A DNA stretch of 64,000 nucleotides from Larix kaempferi (lineage: Eukaryota; Streptophyta; Pinopsida; Pinales; Pinaceae), in contig BSBM01000440.1 in the NCBI GenBank assembly GCA_027924585.1, forward strand, positions 15,283,501 through 15,347,500, given 5' to 3'. A program made the position numbers and the translations under genes. Under the pieces are notes generated by a model. It saw nothing but the letters and a program-made list of their open reading frames with translations. It was not told the origin of the DNA and ran no database searches. Of the stretch, positions 48,764 to 58,835 are shown one piece after another. How positions within the stretch are numbered: position 1 is the first letter of the stretch; every line of letters begins with the position of its first letter.

Positions 48764-49249
48764 ATGTGTTACTGGAATCCTACAGCTACAGAAATTCAGG
48801 AGTGGTTCGATTTAAAGGCTAAAGAGTTCGCTGAACAAGAAAATAGAAGCTCTAGGCTCCAGTCAGAAGAATGGTTGCAGAAGTATATCTATACTGACCT
48901 TCACAAAATTTTCTTTGTCACATTTGCACTTGAGTTACATGCTTGGATAGCCAAGTTAGCAGATACTAGGCCCACTATGCATATTGATCGACCAGTCGCT
49001 TGGACCCCTGAGCTAGTCAGTATTTTGAAGCGGGTAGATAATTCTGTGTCCCGCGCAGTAGACTTTTGGTTGAACAGTCTGCTGGAAGGTTTCATCACTG
49101 AGTTTGCAATGGATACAAGAAAGAGTTTCAGTGAAGCTAAGAGGAGTTTCTTTCAAGCACATAGAGGTAAGTTCTTAAATTCTTTGAACTTATGGATTAA
49201 AATGCTTCTGTATGAAAAAGCAAAACTATGTATAGCTTCAGATGAATAG
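48764..49249 (+). pseudogene. Element B gag N-terminal segment, ends at TAG
   Basis: 161 codons from ATG 48764 to TAG 49247-49249, in the same frame as the gag-pol ORF that resumes 12 bp later. It is probably the N-terminal part of gag, separated by one amber codon. The sequence is helical (EIQEWFDLKAKEFAEQEN, then LHKIFFVTFALELHAWIAKL) with no named domain that I recognise. An overlapping frame (48598-48822) may indicate an additional frameshift near 48770. Confidence 0.5.
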
Positions 49250-49261
49250 CATAGACAAGTA

Positions 49262-52200
49262 ATGTCCGTAGACTCTGATAGTGACCCTGAAGTTATTGGT
49301 TGCACTCGTAGTGGAAAACGGTATAAAGTAGGCCTTGACCAACATTCTTTTGAGTCGAGCCCAGAAGACAGTCAAGTTCCTAGAGCAAGCCACATAGAAA
49401 GACAAGGGAGCGCTCATATCCCTTACTACCCTTTTACACCGCAAAATCCAGACGAAGCTCAGTATAATCCCGTAGTAACGCCTTCTAGTAGCCCACACGG
49501 TACTTCTAGTACCTCTGTGCCACCTTTGTTCAACCAGCCCAGAAGAACTGCTACAACACCTCCACCTCAACCTAGCGCAAGAAAGATGGGTGATGACATG
49601 AAACTACCAACTTTTATAGGAACAAGGATAGAAGACCCTGAGCAACACTGGTTCCTATGTGAAGCCATTTGGACAATTAAGCAAATTAATGATGATGCTG
49701 TTAAACTGGTTCAGTTAGCAACCACACTAAGAGAGAGAGCCTTAACTTGGTTCATGAAATATTCAGCAGCACAGAATAGAACGCTTGCTGATGTAAGAAA
49801 TGCAATGATTAGAGAATTCAAGAAACTTAAATCAGAATCACAGTGTATAACAGAGCTCAAAGACATCAAGCAGTTACCTACAGAGTCAGTATGGGACTTC
49901 GACCAAAAGTTCAAAGCCTTGATAGATCAAGTAAGCTTTGAGTTTGCACCACAACAGCATAAGGAATGGTTCATTGCTGCGCTGCTTCCACACATTAGAC
50001 TTCCTCTTATGCAACAGAATCTCACTACTCAGGAACAAGCTCTAGAGATGGCTATGAAACTAGAAGCTTCACCAATTGCTGGAACAAGGAACGATGTTGC
50101 GCAGTTGCAGAACCAATTAGCAAACTTAACCTTGCAAGTGCATGATATTAAGAAAGGCAAGGATGCTAAGGAAGAGATATGGTGTACAAAATGTAAAGCA
50201 CAAGGTCATTCAAAGGACCATTGTCCCGTTTTCATAGAGTATATTGCAACTGGAGCACCTAACCCTTTACCACAGGCACAGGGGCCTTGGTGTGAAATCT
50301 GTAGAACTAGAGGTCATAGACCACAAGAATGTCACTTACTTCAGAAATACGTACAAACTCCAAAGAATCTATATTGTAATTTCTGTAAATCAGTAGGCCA
50401 TGATGAGAACAATTGCAGAGCATATGACCTTATGATGGAAAGGAAACACAATGTTTATAGAGTACAATCAGAAGCACAAGGATCCGTAGCAGGTCCACAG
50501 TATGACCAAAACCGCGACGGCCGAACAGGAAATTATAGGGGCCGCGGACGCGCCACAAATTTTGGCCACGGAAGAGGCCAGATCACTTGTTATAATTGTG
50601 GAGCACAAGGTCATTTTGCAAGAGATTGCCAAAACCCTACGACCCTTTGCAGATATTGCAAATCTTATGATCATACCATTGAAGAATGCCCTCAGTTGAT
50701 GGCTAAGATGCAAGCAAAGACGCCACAGGTCAACCAGAATATTCAATTGATTGGAGCAGAAAAAATGGAACCAGACTGTACAGTTAATATCGTGACGCGC
50801 AGTGGAACAACCACTGGTGCGCCAGAATCGGGAACTGGAAAGCAAGCGACGCAATGGGTGCGCCGCGCTAATATTAAACCAGCCCCACTTAATCTGCAGA
50901 AGCAAAAAGAAGCATTCAAGCAAGCCCAAGAATATTTCTCAGATCCCAGAGCTTCAAGTTCTGTCGCAACCCCGCATAATGATATTAGATCGCAAGTGCT
51001 AAGACAAGACAACTTGGTACAAGAACAGGCCACTACATCCGGAAGGCCTGATGAAGAAGATGCACTAGGCACTGTCCATACTTTTCTAAGGAACTGCTTA
51101 AAGTTGTTGCGCAATGAAAAAGCAACTATGGAACTTCAACACCTATTGGATAAATGTCAACAATCTGCTTCGACGAACACGCCGCAGCGTGCTGTTCACC
51201 AGATTGGGAGTCACACTAGAACTGGAAAAGAGATGAGGCTCACAGCGCAGATTGGAGCATTTGAGATGGACGAAGTCATTTTAGATTTGGGCTCAGAAGT
51301 TAATGTTCTCACCATGCAGACATGGGAACAGATGGGAAGCCCTCAACTTACAAGATCCCCCATCCAGCTAAGACTCGCGAACCAGCAACGAGTCTCTCCA
51401 TTGGGCAGATTACCCAATGTATCTATTGATATCGAGGGAGTAAGAAGTTCTGCAGACTTTGAAGTAATCAAAATTCTGGATGATAGTAGACTTTACCCAT
51501 CACTTTTAGGTATAGACTGGGCATTTGATAATTTGGCTGTCATTAATTTGAAGAAAAGACAGATGACCTTCGAGGACGACCAGATTAGGGTCATTGCACC
51601 GCTTGATCCTATTCAAGGACCAAGGTATATAGAACCCATTCGGGCAGAAGAAGAAGCGCGCCACATGGAAAGTTTGTATCAGATGACCGCGAGTCAGAGT
51701 GACTATGTCAATCCCACAGCAGATGGCCATATCAGCTGGCGATGCGATAGCTCGTGCACATCAAACTCAGATGCAGGATTGGAAAACTGGCAGAATCGCT
51801 TACATGAGGTTTCTACAAGACGTTGCGCCATGATGACTAAATCCATTCGATGGATTGGCACAGAATTGACTGACACTCCAATTTTTGATGGTTTAACTGA
51901 AGTAAGCGAATTCATACAGGCATATGAACAACAGCTTCCAGAACAGCAGCGCATACAGGCATTAGATGTATCACTGCGCGCTACACCCGCAAGATGGTGG
52001 GGTGCGCATAAAGAAAATATTCACATATGGCAAGACTGTCGCAGACTGATACTGCGCAGATTCCAGGACACTACAGCAGAAGTGTCGCGCAAATATGAGG
52101 GACAGAGTGACCCCAGGTCACACATTGAAGCATGCATTCAGCAATGGTCGGATATTCCGGACGATGAGTGGGTTCACCTATTTATCCACACATTGGACAC

Positions 52201-53563
52201 AGTCCCAAGGAACTGGTACACTGAAACAGAATTGCGCAGAGGCACTCTTACTTGGCCTCTTATGATAGAAAGTTTTCAACTTACCTTCAGCTTTGAGTCA
52301 GAGCACCCAAGTATTGATCAGGCTCTGAAGTGTATTAAAAAGAAGGTATTTGAACCATGTCTATTACCAGAATATTCTCAACCGGATTGGGCTGTTCAGA
52401 TAGAACATGCCCTGGAATGCTATAATTTCACCGCTGGAGAAGAGGAGGATGATCCTCGCAACATGAATATCCCAGAATCAGAAGGGACACGCAATGTTGA
52501 AGGACCTCAGCTTGATATCCCTGCCATTACAGAACACATCAAGCTCAAAAAGGTTAACATTGGTACAGAAGCCGAACCCAAGTTTGCTTCTATAGGAGAC
52601 TATTGGGATGATGAAACTGTTGGGCATATTTCAGATTTATTACGTGACTACCAGGATATCTTTCCTACCAAGTTCACAGAAATGAAAGGCATCCTAGGAG
52701 ACTTAGGAGTGATGCGCATACCTCTGAAAGCAGATGCCAAGCCAGTAAAGCAGCGCCCATACAGGTTGAACCCGCGCTATAAAGAAAAAGTTAAAGAAGA
52801 AATTGACAAGATGCTCGCAGCAGGTATTATTGAGCCAGTAGAAGAAAGCGATTGGATTAGTCCTATGGTTGTACAAGAGAAGAAGACAAAAGGTGAAATA
52901 AGAATTTGCGTGGACTTGCGCAAACTCAATGACGCATCAGCGCATGATCCATTTCCTACTCCCTTTACAGATGAAGTGCTTGATAATGTTGGAGGACAAG
53001 AGGCTTATTCCTTCACTGATGGATTTTCGGGATACCATCAGATCAGAATCCATCCAGACGACTGCCATAAGACTACTTTTGCGACTGAATGGGGATCATT
53101 CCAGTATACAGTAATGCCCTTTGGTCTTAAAAACGCTCCTGCTATCTTCTCTAGAGTCGTTGTTGCTGTTTTTAAAGAATTCATCCATAAGTTTTTAGAA
53201 GTCTATTTTGATGATTGGACTGTATTTGGCTTACTAAAAAACCATATGGGAAACCTGCTAATGATGTTAGAAAAGTGTAGACAGCACCAGATTTCCCTTA
53301 ACTTGAAAAAATGTATCTTCTGTGCTCCTTTTGGTATTTTGTTGGGTCACATTGTATGCAGACAAGGACTCCTGATGGATCCTGCGAAGGTTGCCATCAT
53401 TGCTAATTTACCTGCGCCCAACTCAGTCAAGCAATTGTGCACTACATTGGGACATACAGGATACTACAGAAAATTTATCAAAGGTTATGCAAAGATCACA
53501 GCACCTATGGAAAGATTGCTGAAAAAGGACTCGAAATTCCAATGGACAGAAGAATGCCAATAG
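49262..53563 (+). CDS. Element B gag-protease-RT polyprotein (closed by TAG)
   Basis: 1433 codons. Capsid domain at about residues 109-300. Five CX2CX4HX4C zinc knuckles at about 308-477 (for example CYNCGAQGHFARDC). Aspartic protease with DLGSEVNVL at 675, the Leu variant of the usual DSG. A second gag-like region at about 861-1017 (FDGLTEVSEFIQAYEQQ ... WVHLFIHTLDTVPRNWY). RT from about 1150 with RICVDLRKLND, MPFGLKNAPAIF and YFDDW (1315). It ends in TAG (53561-53563) at the entrance to RNase H; the frame continues in 53567-55075. The product makes virus-like particles and the element's DNA. Confidence 0.92.
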   Translation: MSVDSDSDPEVIGCTRSGKRYKVGLDQHSFESSPEDSQVPRASHIERQGSAHIPYYPFTPQNPDEAQYNPVVTPSSSPHGTSSTSVPPLFNQPRRTATTPPPQPSARKMGDDMKLPTFIGTRIEDPEQHWFLCEAIWTIKQINDDAVKLVQLATTLRERALTWFMKYSAAQNRTLADVRNAMIREFKKLKSESQCITELKDIKQLPTESVWDFDQKFKALIDQVSFEFAPQQHKEWFIAALLPHIRLPLMQQNLTTQEQALEMAMKLEASPIAGTRNDVAQLQNQLANLTLQVHDIKKGKDAKEEIWCTKCKAQGHSKDHCPVFIEYIATGAPNPLPQAQGPWCEICRTRGHRPQECHLLQKYVQTPKNLYCNFCKSVGHDENNCRAYDLMMERKHNVYRVQSEAQGSVAGPQYDQNRDGRTGNYRGRGRATNFGHGRGQITCYNCGAQGHFARDCQNPTTLCRYCKSYDHTIEECPQLMAKMQAKTPQVNQNIQLIGAEKMEPDCTVNIVTRSGTTTGAPESGTGKQATQWVRRANIKPAPLNLQKQKEAFKQAQEYFSDPRASSSVATPHNDIRSQVLRQDNLVQEQATTSGRPDEEDALGTVHTFLRNCLKLLRNEKATMELQHLLDKCQQSASTNTPQRAVHQIGSHTRTGKEMRLTAQIGAFEMDEVILDLGSEVNVLTMQTWEQMGSPQLTRSPIQLRLANQQRVSPLGRLPNVSIDIEGVRSSADFEVIKILDDSRLYPSLLGIDWAFDNLAVINLKKRQMTFEDDQIRVIAPLDPIQGPRYIEPIRAEEEARHMESLYQMTASQSDYVNPTADGHISWRCDSSCTSNSDAGLENWQNRLHEVSTRRCAMMTKSIRWIGTELTDTPIFDGLTEVSEFIQAYEQQLPEQQRIQALDVSLRATPARWWGAHKENIHIWQDCRRLILRRFQDTTAEVSRKYEGQSDPRSHIEACIQQWSDIPDDEWVHLFIHTLDTVPRNWYTETELRRGTLTWPLMIESFQLTFSFESEHPSIDQALKCIKKKVFEPCLLPEYSQPDWAVQIEHALECYNFTAGEEEDDPRNMNIPESEGTRNVEGPQLDIPAITEHIKLKKVNIGTEAEPKFASIGDYWDDETVGHISDLLRDYQDIFPTKFTEMKGILGDLGVMRIPLKADAKPVKQRPYRLNPRYKEKVKEEIDKMLAAGIIEPVEESDWISPMVVQEKKTKGEIRICVDLRKLNDASAHDPFPTPFTDEVLDNVGGQEAYSFTDGFSGYHQIRIHPDDCHKTTFATEWGSFQYTVMPFGLKNAPAIFSRVVVAVFKEFIHKFLEVYFDDWTVFGLLKNHMGNLLMMLEKCRQHQISLNLKKCIFCAPFGILLGHIVCRQGLLMDPAKVAIIANLPAPNSVKQLCTTLGHTGYYRKFIKGYAKITAPMERLLKKDSKFQWTEECQ

Positions 53564-55345
53564 AGATTGGACACACTTAAAGACAAGATGATCAGTGCGC
53601 CAATTCTAGCTTTCCCAGACTGGAATAAACCCTTTCATGTTCATGTCGACGCTTCTTCCATAGCATTGGGGGTCGTACTTACACAACCGGGAGAAGGAGG
53701 TATCGATCACCCCATTGCTTACTCTAGCCGGAAGCTGTCCACAGCCGAGAAGAACTACACTACTACAGAGAGAGAAGGACTAGCTATGGTGTACGCCCTA
53801 CAGAAGTTCAGACACTACTTACTGGGCGCACGTTTTAAAATGTATACTGACCATTCTGCTTTGAAATATTTGGTCAATAAGCCAGTGTTAGGGGGAAGAA
53901 TTTGCAGATGGCTACTGCTCTTTCAAGAATATGATTTTGAGGTTATTGTAAAGCCAGGTAGATTGAATGCAGGACCTGACCACTTATCTAGGATTGAGTC
54001 AGGGGAAGAACCTACAAATCTGGAGGACAATCTGCCTGATGCACAGCTATTTTTTGTTCAAGCAGTAGATGAATATTATTCTGATATCCTTGAGTTTCTC
54101 ACTACCGGACAAGCGCCAGTTGAGTTTACAATCCAGCAAAAGAAACAACTTGTCGTCAAAGCCGCAGACTTCACTTTGATAGCAGGCCAGCTTTATAAGT
54201 TGGGCCCCGACGAAGTCTTGCGCAGATGTATTTTACCGCATGAAAAGAACTCTATCATCGCAGAAGCGCACTCAGGCACCACAGGAGGCCATTTCGCAAG
54301 AAAGCCGACTGCTCAGAAGATCTTAGCCGCAGGTCTTTGGTGGCCGACATTGCACAAGGATACTAAGGAATTCTGCAAATGTTGCGATGTGTGCCAACGA
54401 ATAGGAAAACCTTCAAGAAGAGATGAGATGCCGCTAAGACCGCAGATAACACTGCGTGCTTTTGATAAATGGGCCATTGATTTTGTAGGTCCTATCAACC
54501 CACCAGGAAAGAGAACCGGTGCAAGATACATCATTACAGCTACTGAATACCTCACCCGATGGGCTGAGGCTAAGCCAGTGAAGAACTGCGACGCTGCCAC
54601 GGCCGCGCAGTTCATTTTTGAGAATATTATCACTAGATTTGGATGTCCACTGATTCTAATGAGTGATCAGGGTACACATTTCCTCAATAAGACTATAGAA
54701 GCCCTTACTGAGGAATTCCAAATTAGTCACCATAAGAGTACACCCTACCACCCTCAAGCTAATGGCACGATGGAGGCATTCAATAAAATTCTTGAGAATG
54801 CCCTGACGAAGATCTGTAATCAACAAAGAGATGATTGGTACCTTAGAGTTACAGCTGTATTATGGGCTTACAGAACCACATGCAAGAAATTAAGAAGCCA
54901 CACACCTTTCAGTTTGGTGTATGGACAAGAAGCAGTTATGCCTATGGAATACATTATTCCCAGTCTCAGAATTGCGCAAATTACAGAAATGACAGATACA
55001 GATACCATGAGTGAAAGACTTTCACAATTGCTTGCCTTAGAGGAAGACAGACTCTTAGCCGGATTCCATCAATAGGTACAGAAGGCAAGACAGAAAGCTT
55101 GGCATGACAGGCATATTAAGAATAAAGTATTTCAGGAACGAGACTTGGTACTCCTCTATGATAGTAAATTCATCAAGTTTCCAGGCAAGTTTCGTGTACA
55201 CTGGTTAGGCCCTTTTCAGGTGATAAAAATAACAGAAGGAGGAGCAGTTCAGCTTGCGAAGCTGAATGGAGAAGTACTGCCTACAAAGATCAACGGGAGT
55301 CGGCTCAAGCTTTACCGCGACGGCCACTCCGCCCTGTCAACTTAA
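53564..55345 (+). pseudogene. Element B RNase H and integrase (same frame, second TAG at 55073)
   Basis: Continues gag-pol without a frameshift. RNase H shows [28 protein letters not shown] and [11 protein letters not shown]. Integrase zinc finger: H...H and CCDVC at about 54270-54395. Catalytic core: Asp in WAIDFVGP (54479), Asp in MSDQGTHF (54665) and Glu in GTMEAFNK (54773), a DX61DX35E spacing. TAG at 55073-55075 precedes the C-terminal domain (WHDRHIKNK ... KFPGKFRVHWLGPFQV), which stays open to 55345. No chromodomain is visible. Confidence 0.9.
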
Positions 55346-56165
55346 GTAGCTGCTCAAAGAAATGCAAATGTCCAGTGTAATTGAAAGAGGCATCGCATTA
55401 TCAGTCTACACGGAAGTCGTGAGACCCTCAGTCTCTGGCTTCCCGCGCAGTTCCTTGAACCATCCGCGCATATCAGTAAAAGTTTGTAAGAAGCGACCTT
55501 ATTTTGTGCTCTGACGAAGTTTTTCCCCGGGATGTTGAACTGTCGCTCTTGCGGAGTTCCCTGTGATAATTTGCCGCTTGAAGAAGTTCTTATTGTGGAC
55601 CCCTATAGGCACAGTTACCTAAGTTGAAATGACCCGCCGAAAAATTTGAATTACAGCAGTTATGTAGCCGCGTCTGAGAATAAATGAAGGATAAGCCTGC
55701 CATTTAAGTATAGCCGCTCTGACAGATTCGGCTTGATCTCCGTAAGATTTGCATTTAACTCATGTGCCGAAAAGCTTTAGCTTCTCCCAGAAGGCTGTCA
55801 GAGCCCGTCCATCACAATAAATGCACCGCAGAGGCGAGGGGGATAGAACGATTGTCAAATCATGCAGAGCCACCTACAGCTAGTAGCCCCACTTGGCCGC
55901 ATTTACTATCACCTTTGGCTATAAATACCCCACACTTGTATATTTTCGGGTTACTTTCCTCGAGCTGCATAGTCGTGTTTGAGAATCTAAGCCATTGTTT
56001 TCAGAGCCGAGTTGTGCAGAGTGCTTCCCTTGTTGTCAGTGTTCATATCCCCCGCTGGTCCGCTATTTCTGTCCAAGGCCGTGTTACCTATTCCCGTTCA
56101 CAACGGAGAACCTGTCGACTGAAGAAGTTGTTCGTCAATTCCTGCGCCGAGGCCTGCATTTCGGC
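55346..56165 (+). other. Spacer between pol and the third ORF
   Basis: About 820 bp with no long plus-strand ATG frame of its own. The third ORF's frame is open from 55995 but has no ATG before 56166. GGCTATAAATACC at about 55917 is a good TATA-like box and could drive a separate transcript for the third ORF; this is inference. Confidence 0.45.
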
Positions 56166-57764
56166 ATGACTACCCCCGTGACGGCCTTGACTTATGTACA
56201 CCCTGGTTATCAGGATCCCAGACAATCTCCGGCCACAAGAGCGTCTCAGCCACAACCAGAAGAGCCCGTTCCAGAGCCGTTGGCCACTATGGTGAATTAT
56301 ATTCCGCCGCGTCCAGACGATGCACCAGAGGTGCATATTCTGAAGAATGCAAAGTACCCACTTCCGTTACCTCCACTACCGGCTGGCGTGCGACAAGAAG
56401 GGTCCCTGCTCGGACACCTTCCACTGGTCAAGTTCTCTGATTTCAACCTGGGAGACTATAAGACATATCCTCAGTTCGCGCCAGATCGATATCTGACGGT
56501 AGCGCATAATCCCACCAGAAAGGTTGATGAATTCATCCCGAAGGGATTTGCAGCAAATCTTGAGCGACCTGGACTCCTGAACCTGTTAAAGCTACCGCAC
56601 TTCGGGTGTAGCAATGAAGTGAACGCAGTTGTTAAGACACTGCTATCCCGCGTGCATGGAGGTTATCTTTGGTTGGGGAGGCCCATCGATTTAAATGTCG
56701 ATTTGATTCACCGTATTACCGGCCTTTCTAAGGTTGGTAAGGATCCCAATATTCATTTTGTGGGAAAAGACAAGGATAGAAAATTGGCTGCACAGCTGGT
56801 GCAGAAATATAACCTTACAAGAGGAGGTCGGGCTTATGACCTCACTATAGTAGAAGACGAAGCACTTAGATTTACAGGAAGTCTGCTCGCAGGCAGACTT
56901 CTCACAAAGTGCAGACCAAAGGAAGTTACTGGAGGTGTCGTGGAACTTGCCATCGCAGCTGCGGAGGGAGAACAGTACAACTGGTCCCTCTTCCTCCTCA
57001 ATTCTTTTTTGGAAGACTGCCGGAACGTCCAAGATAACCCCGGTCAGTTGTTCCATTTTTCTTGGCTTTTAATTTTATGTGCTCTCGTCGGGTGGAAGGA
57101 GCCCCCGAACACTCAGTTCCTCCCGCGCCGCGCAGGAGAACCTGCCGGAATCCGTTATGTTAACCTTTGGGAGTCTGCTAATCCCGCAAAGCACAAGATG
57201 AACCGCGCTGTATTTTGTGAATACTACTATCTCCTCAGAGATACCATTCAGGAAATGCCAAGGCTGAGTGAGGAGACAGCGAAAATATATGACGGAAAGT
57301 TGGCCTTTGCTGCCGACTTACATCAACTTTACCTCCGTCCCTGCGGCATTCAAGAAGAATGGGCCATAGGCCTTTACAGGATGACCACCGAAGATGTCGA
57401 AGAAACTATCAAGTCGTGGTCGGATGAATGGAGGGCAGTCGCCGACATCGCATCCGCGATGCCACCCACCGCTGCGCAAGAGAAGGATAAGGGCAAGGAA
57501 GCCCCCAAGCAAAGAAGTGATGAAGGCTCGACAGAACCAGCAACCAAGAGACAAAAGGTGTCGCATCCCTCTGAGGCCATTCCCTCGGGGATCGACCAGT
57601 ATTTGAAAGAGCAATTTCGCGAGCTGCGGACCACGCATGCTCACATCAGAAGTGCTCTAGACCTGCAGTTTGTGGAAATAAAGGGTCTCGTAGGAAGGAT
57701 TGCGCAGACCCATGCGTCAGCATCTACTTCGCAGACGCCACAAGTAATTCCAAGTACCGAGTGA
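56166..57764 (+). CDS. Element B third ORF, first part (532 codons)
   Basis: Starts at ATG 56166 and is stopped by TGA at 57762-57764. The core (about 56420-57130) includes YLWLGRPIDLNVDLIHRITG, then VELAIAAAEGEQYNWSLFLL and FSWLLILCALVGWKEPPNTQ. I know this type only as a hypothetical, retroelement-associated protein in plants. The C-terminal 130 residues are charged, with a nuclear-localisation-like TKRQKV. There is no signal peptide or fusion-protein character, so it is not an obvious envelope gene, though it sits where env-like ORFs are found. Function unknown. Confidence 0.7.
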   Translation: MTTPVTALTYVHPGYQDPRQSPATRASQPQPEEPVPEPLATMVNYIPPRPDDAPEVHILKNAKYPLPLPPLPAGVRQEGSLLGHLPLVKFSDFNLGDYKTYPQFAPDRYLTVAHNPTRKVDEFIPKGFAANLERPGLLNLLKLPHFGCSNEVNAVVKTLLSRVHGGYLWLGRPIDLNVDLIHRITGLSKVGKDPNIHFVGKDKDRKLAAQLVQKYNLTRGGRAYDLTIVEDEALRFTGSLLAGRLLTKCRPKEVTGGVVELAIAAAEGEQYNWSLFLLNSFLEDCRNVQDNPGQLFHFSWLLILCALVGWKEPPNTQFLPRRAGEPAGIRYVNLWESANPAKHKMNRAVFCEYYYLLRDTIQEMPRLSEETAKIYDGKLAFAADLHQLYLRPCGIQEEWAIGLYRMTTEDVEETIKSWSDEWRAVADIASAMPPTAAQEKDKGKEAPKQRSDEGSTEPATKRQKVSHPSEAIPSGIDQYLKEQFRELRTTHAHIRSALDLQFVEIKGLVGRIAQTHASASTSQTPQVIPSTE

Positions 57765-58772
57765 GTTGAAGAACTCGTAGAAAGGCATACTGTCGTGCAT
57801 ATTCCACCTACGAGCATGACACTTCCAGATCCGCTAGATGCACTACAGGTAAGCGCAGTTGGGCCTGTTGAAATAAATTTGTCCCTAATTCCTATAGAGA
57901 CTCTACAGCTAGTACATGAGAAAGTTTCTGTTGAGTTGAGAGCTAGAGAGCTCTCTACATTCCAGGAAAATCAACGACTGCAATCGCAGGAGATAGAGCT
58001 GAAGGCAAGCCATAAGAATATCTCCGAGAAACTCGCACTTTATGAGGCGCAAGACATTGGCATAAGAAACGCAGTGGATGAGATTGCCCAGGAGTTGCCG
58101 GCTTGCGAGATTCAACCAGACCTCCCTCTGGTTGAGAAAGTTCAAATTATTGGAGGAAGGGTGAAAACCCTGGAGCATGAAATAGTTTCTATGGCTGAGA
58201 GCCATAGAACCCAAATTGCCGAGCTGGAAGCTCGTGTTGCTGCGCAGTTTACAGATGATGCGCAGGAACAATTTGAAGTGCTGAGCAGAGCTTCCACACA
58301 CATGAAAGACAAAATGCAGGAAGCCGAGAACCTGATGAGCCAAGCTACGGAAGCTTGGACGGAGCTTGAGAAGCTCCCTTTTAAAGTTGGTCTTTTGGAA
58401 CAGGTGCAAGCCGCAGAACAGTCCCTAACTGTTCTGACTGAAGAAGCTAAGGCCTTAGCAGGCTTAGCAAAAATGAAGAAAATGAGTGAAGTGCGCAGAG
58501 TGCAACAACAACTGCACAAGCTCAGAACTGAAGACGAGAAGCTCACCAACAGCATTCAGCCATTTATGGATGAATATGCTGACATCGTTGCCCAAGTCGA
58601 GGCAAAAATCAAAGAAGTTGCTGAATCTCAACAGGTGATTGATGCCATAACTAAAGAAGAAGCCACTGCAGAAACGGTGCAGACAGCTGTGGAATGTGTC
58701 GATGAATTGGACTCCGCTATAGCGCAGTGGAAGAAAACATTCACGGAGACCCAAGCAGAAGCAGATGCGTAA
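57765..58772 (+). CDS. Element B third ORF, coiled-coil second part
   Basis: Open in the same frame directly after the TGA, with its first ATG at 57816, ending at 58772. It is rich in Glu, Gln, Ala and Leu with long heptad-like stretches (LQAEVE-type runs such as ELKASHKNISEKLALYEAQ and VRRVQQQLHKLRTEDEKL), predicting an extended coiled coil. The absence of a good start near the boundary suggests one original protein of about 868 residues, broken by a single stop codon. Confidence 0.65.
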   Translation, partial: VEELVERHTVVHIPPTSMTLPDPLDALQVSAVGPVEINLSLIPIETLQLVHEKVSVELRARELSTFQENQRLQSQEIELKASHKNISEKLALYEAQDIGIRNAVDEIAQELPACEIQPDLPLVEKVQIIGGRVKTLEHEIVSMAESHRTQIAELEARVAAQFTDDAQEQFEVLSRASTHMKDKMQEAENLMSQATEAWTELEKLPFKVGLLEQVQAAEQSLTVLTEEAKALAGLAKMKKMSEVRRVQQQLHKLRTEDEKLTNSIQPFMDEYADIVAQVEAKIKEVAESQQVIDAITKEEATAETVQTAVECVDELDSAIAQWKKTFTETQAEADA

Positions 58773-58835
58773 GTAAAGCGACCACCCGCTAGTACGAGTG
58801 TCTCGAGGGCGAGCCACAAGTAAGTGTTAGGGGCC

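Noticed and set aside
49238-49570. Antisense ORFs across element B (also 50468-50929, 54313-54633, 57909-58409, 58142-58555)
   Set aside because: Shadows of strong plus-strand coding frames with known domains.
56166-58772. Third ORF of element B as an envelope gene
   Set aside because: Position fits, but there is no signal peptide, no fusion peptide and no convincing transmembrane anchor; the coiled coil alone is insufficient.
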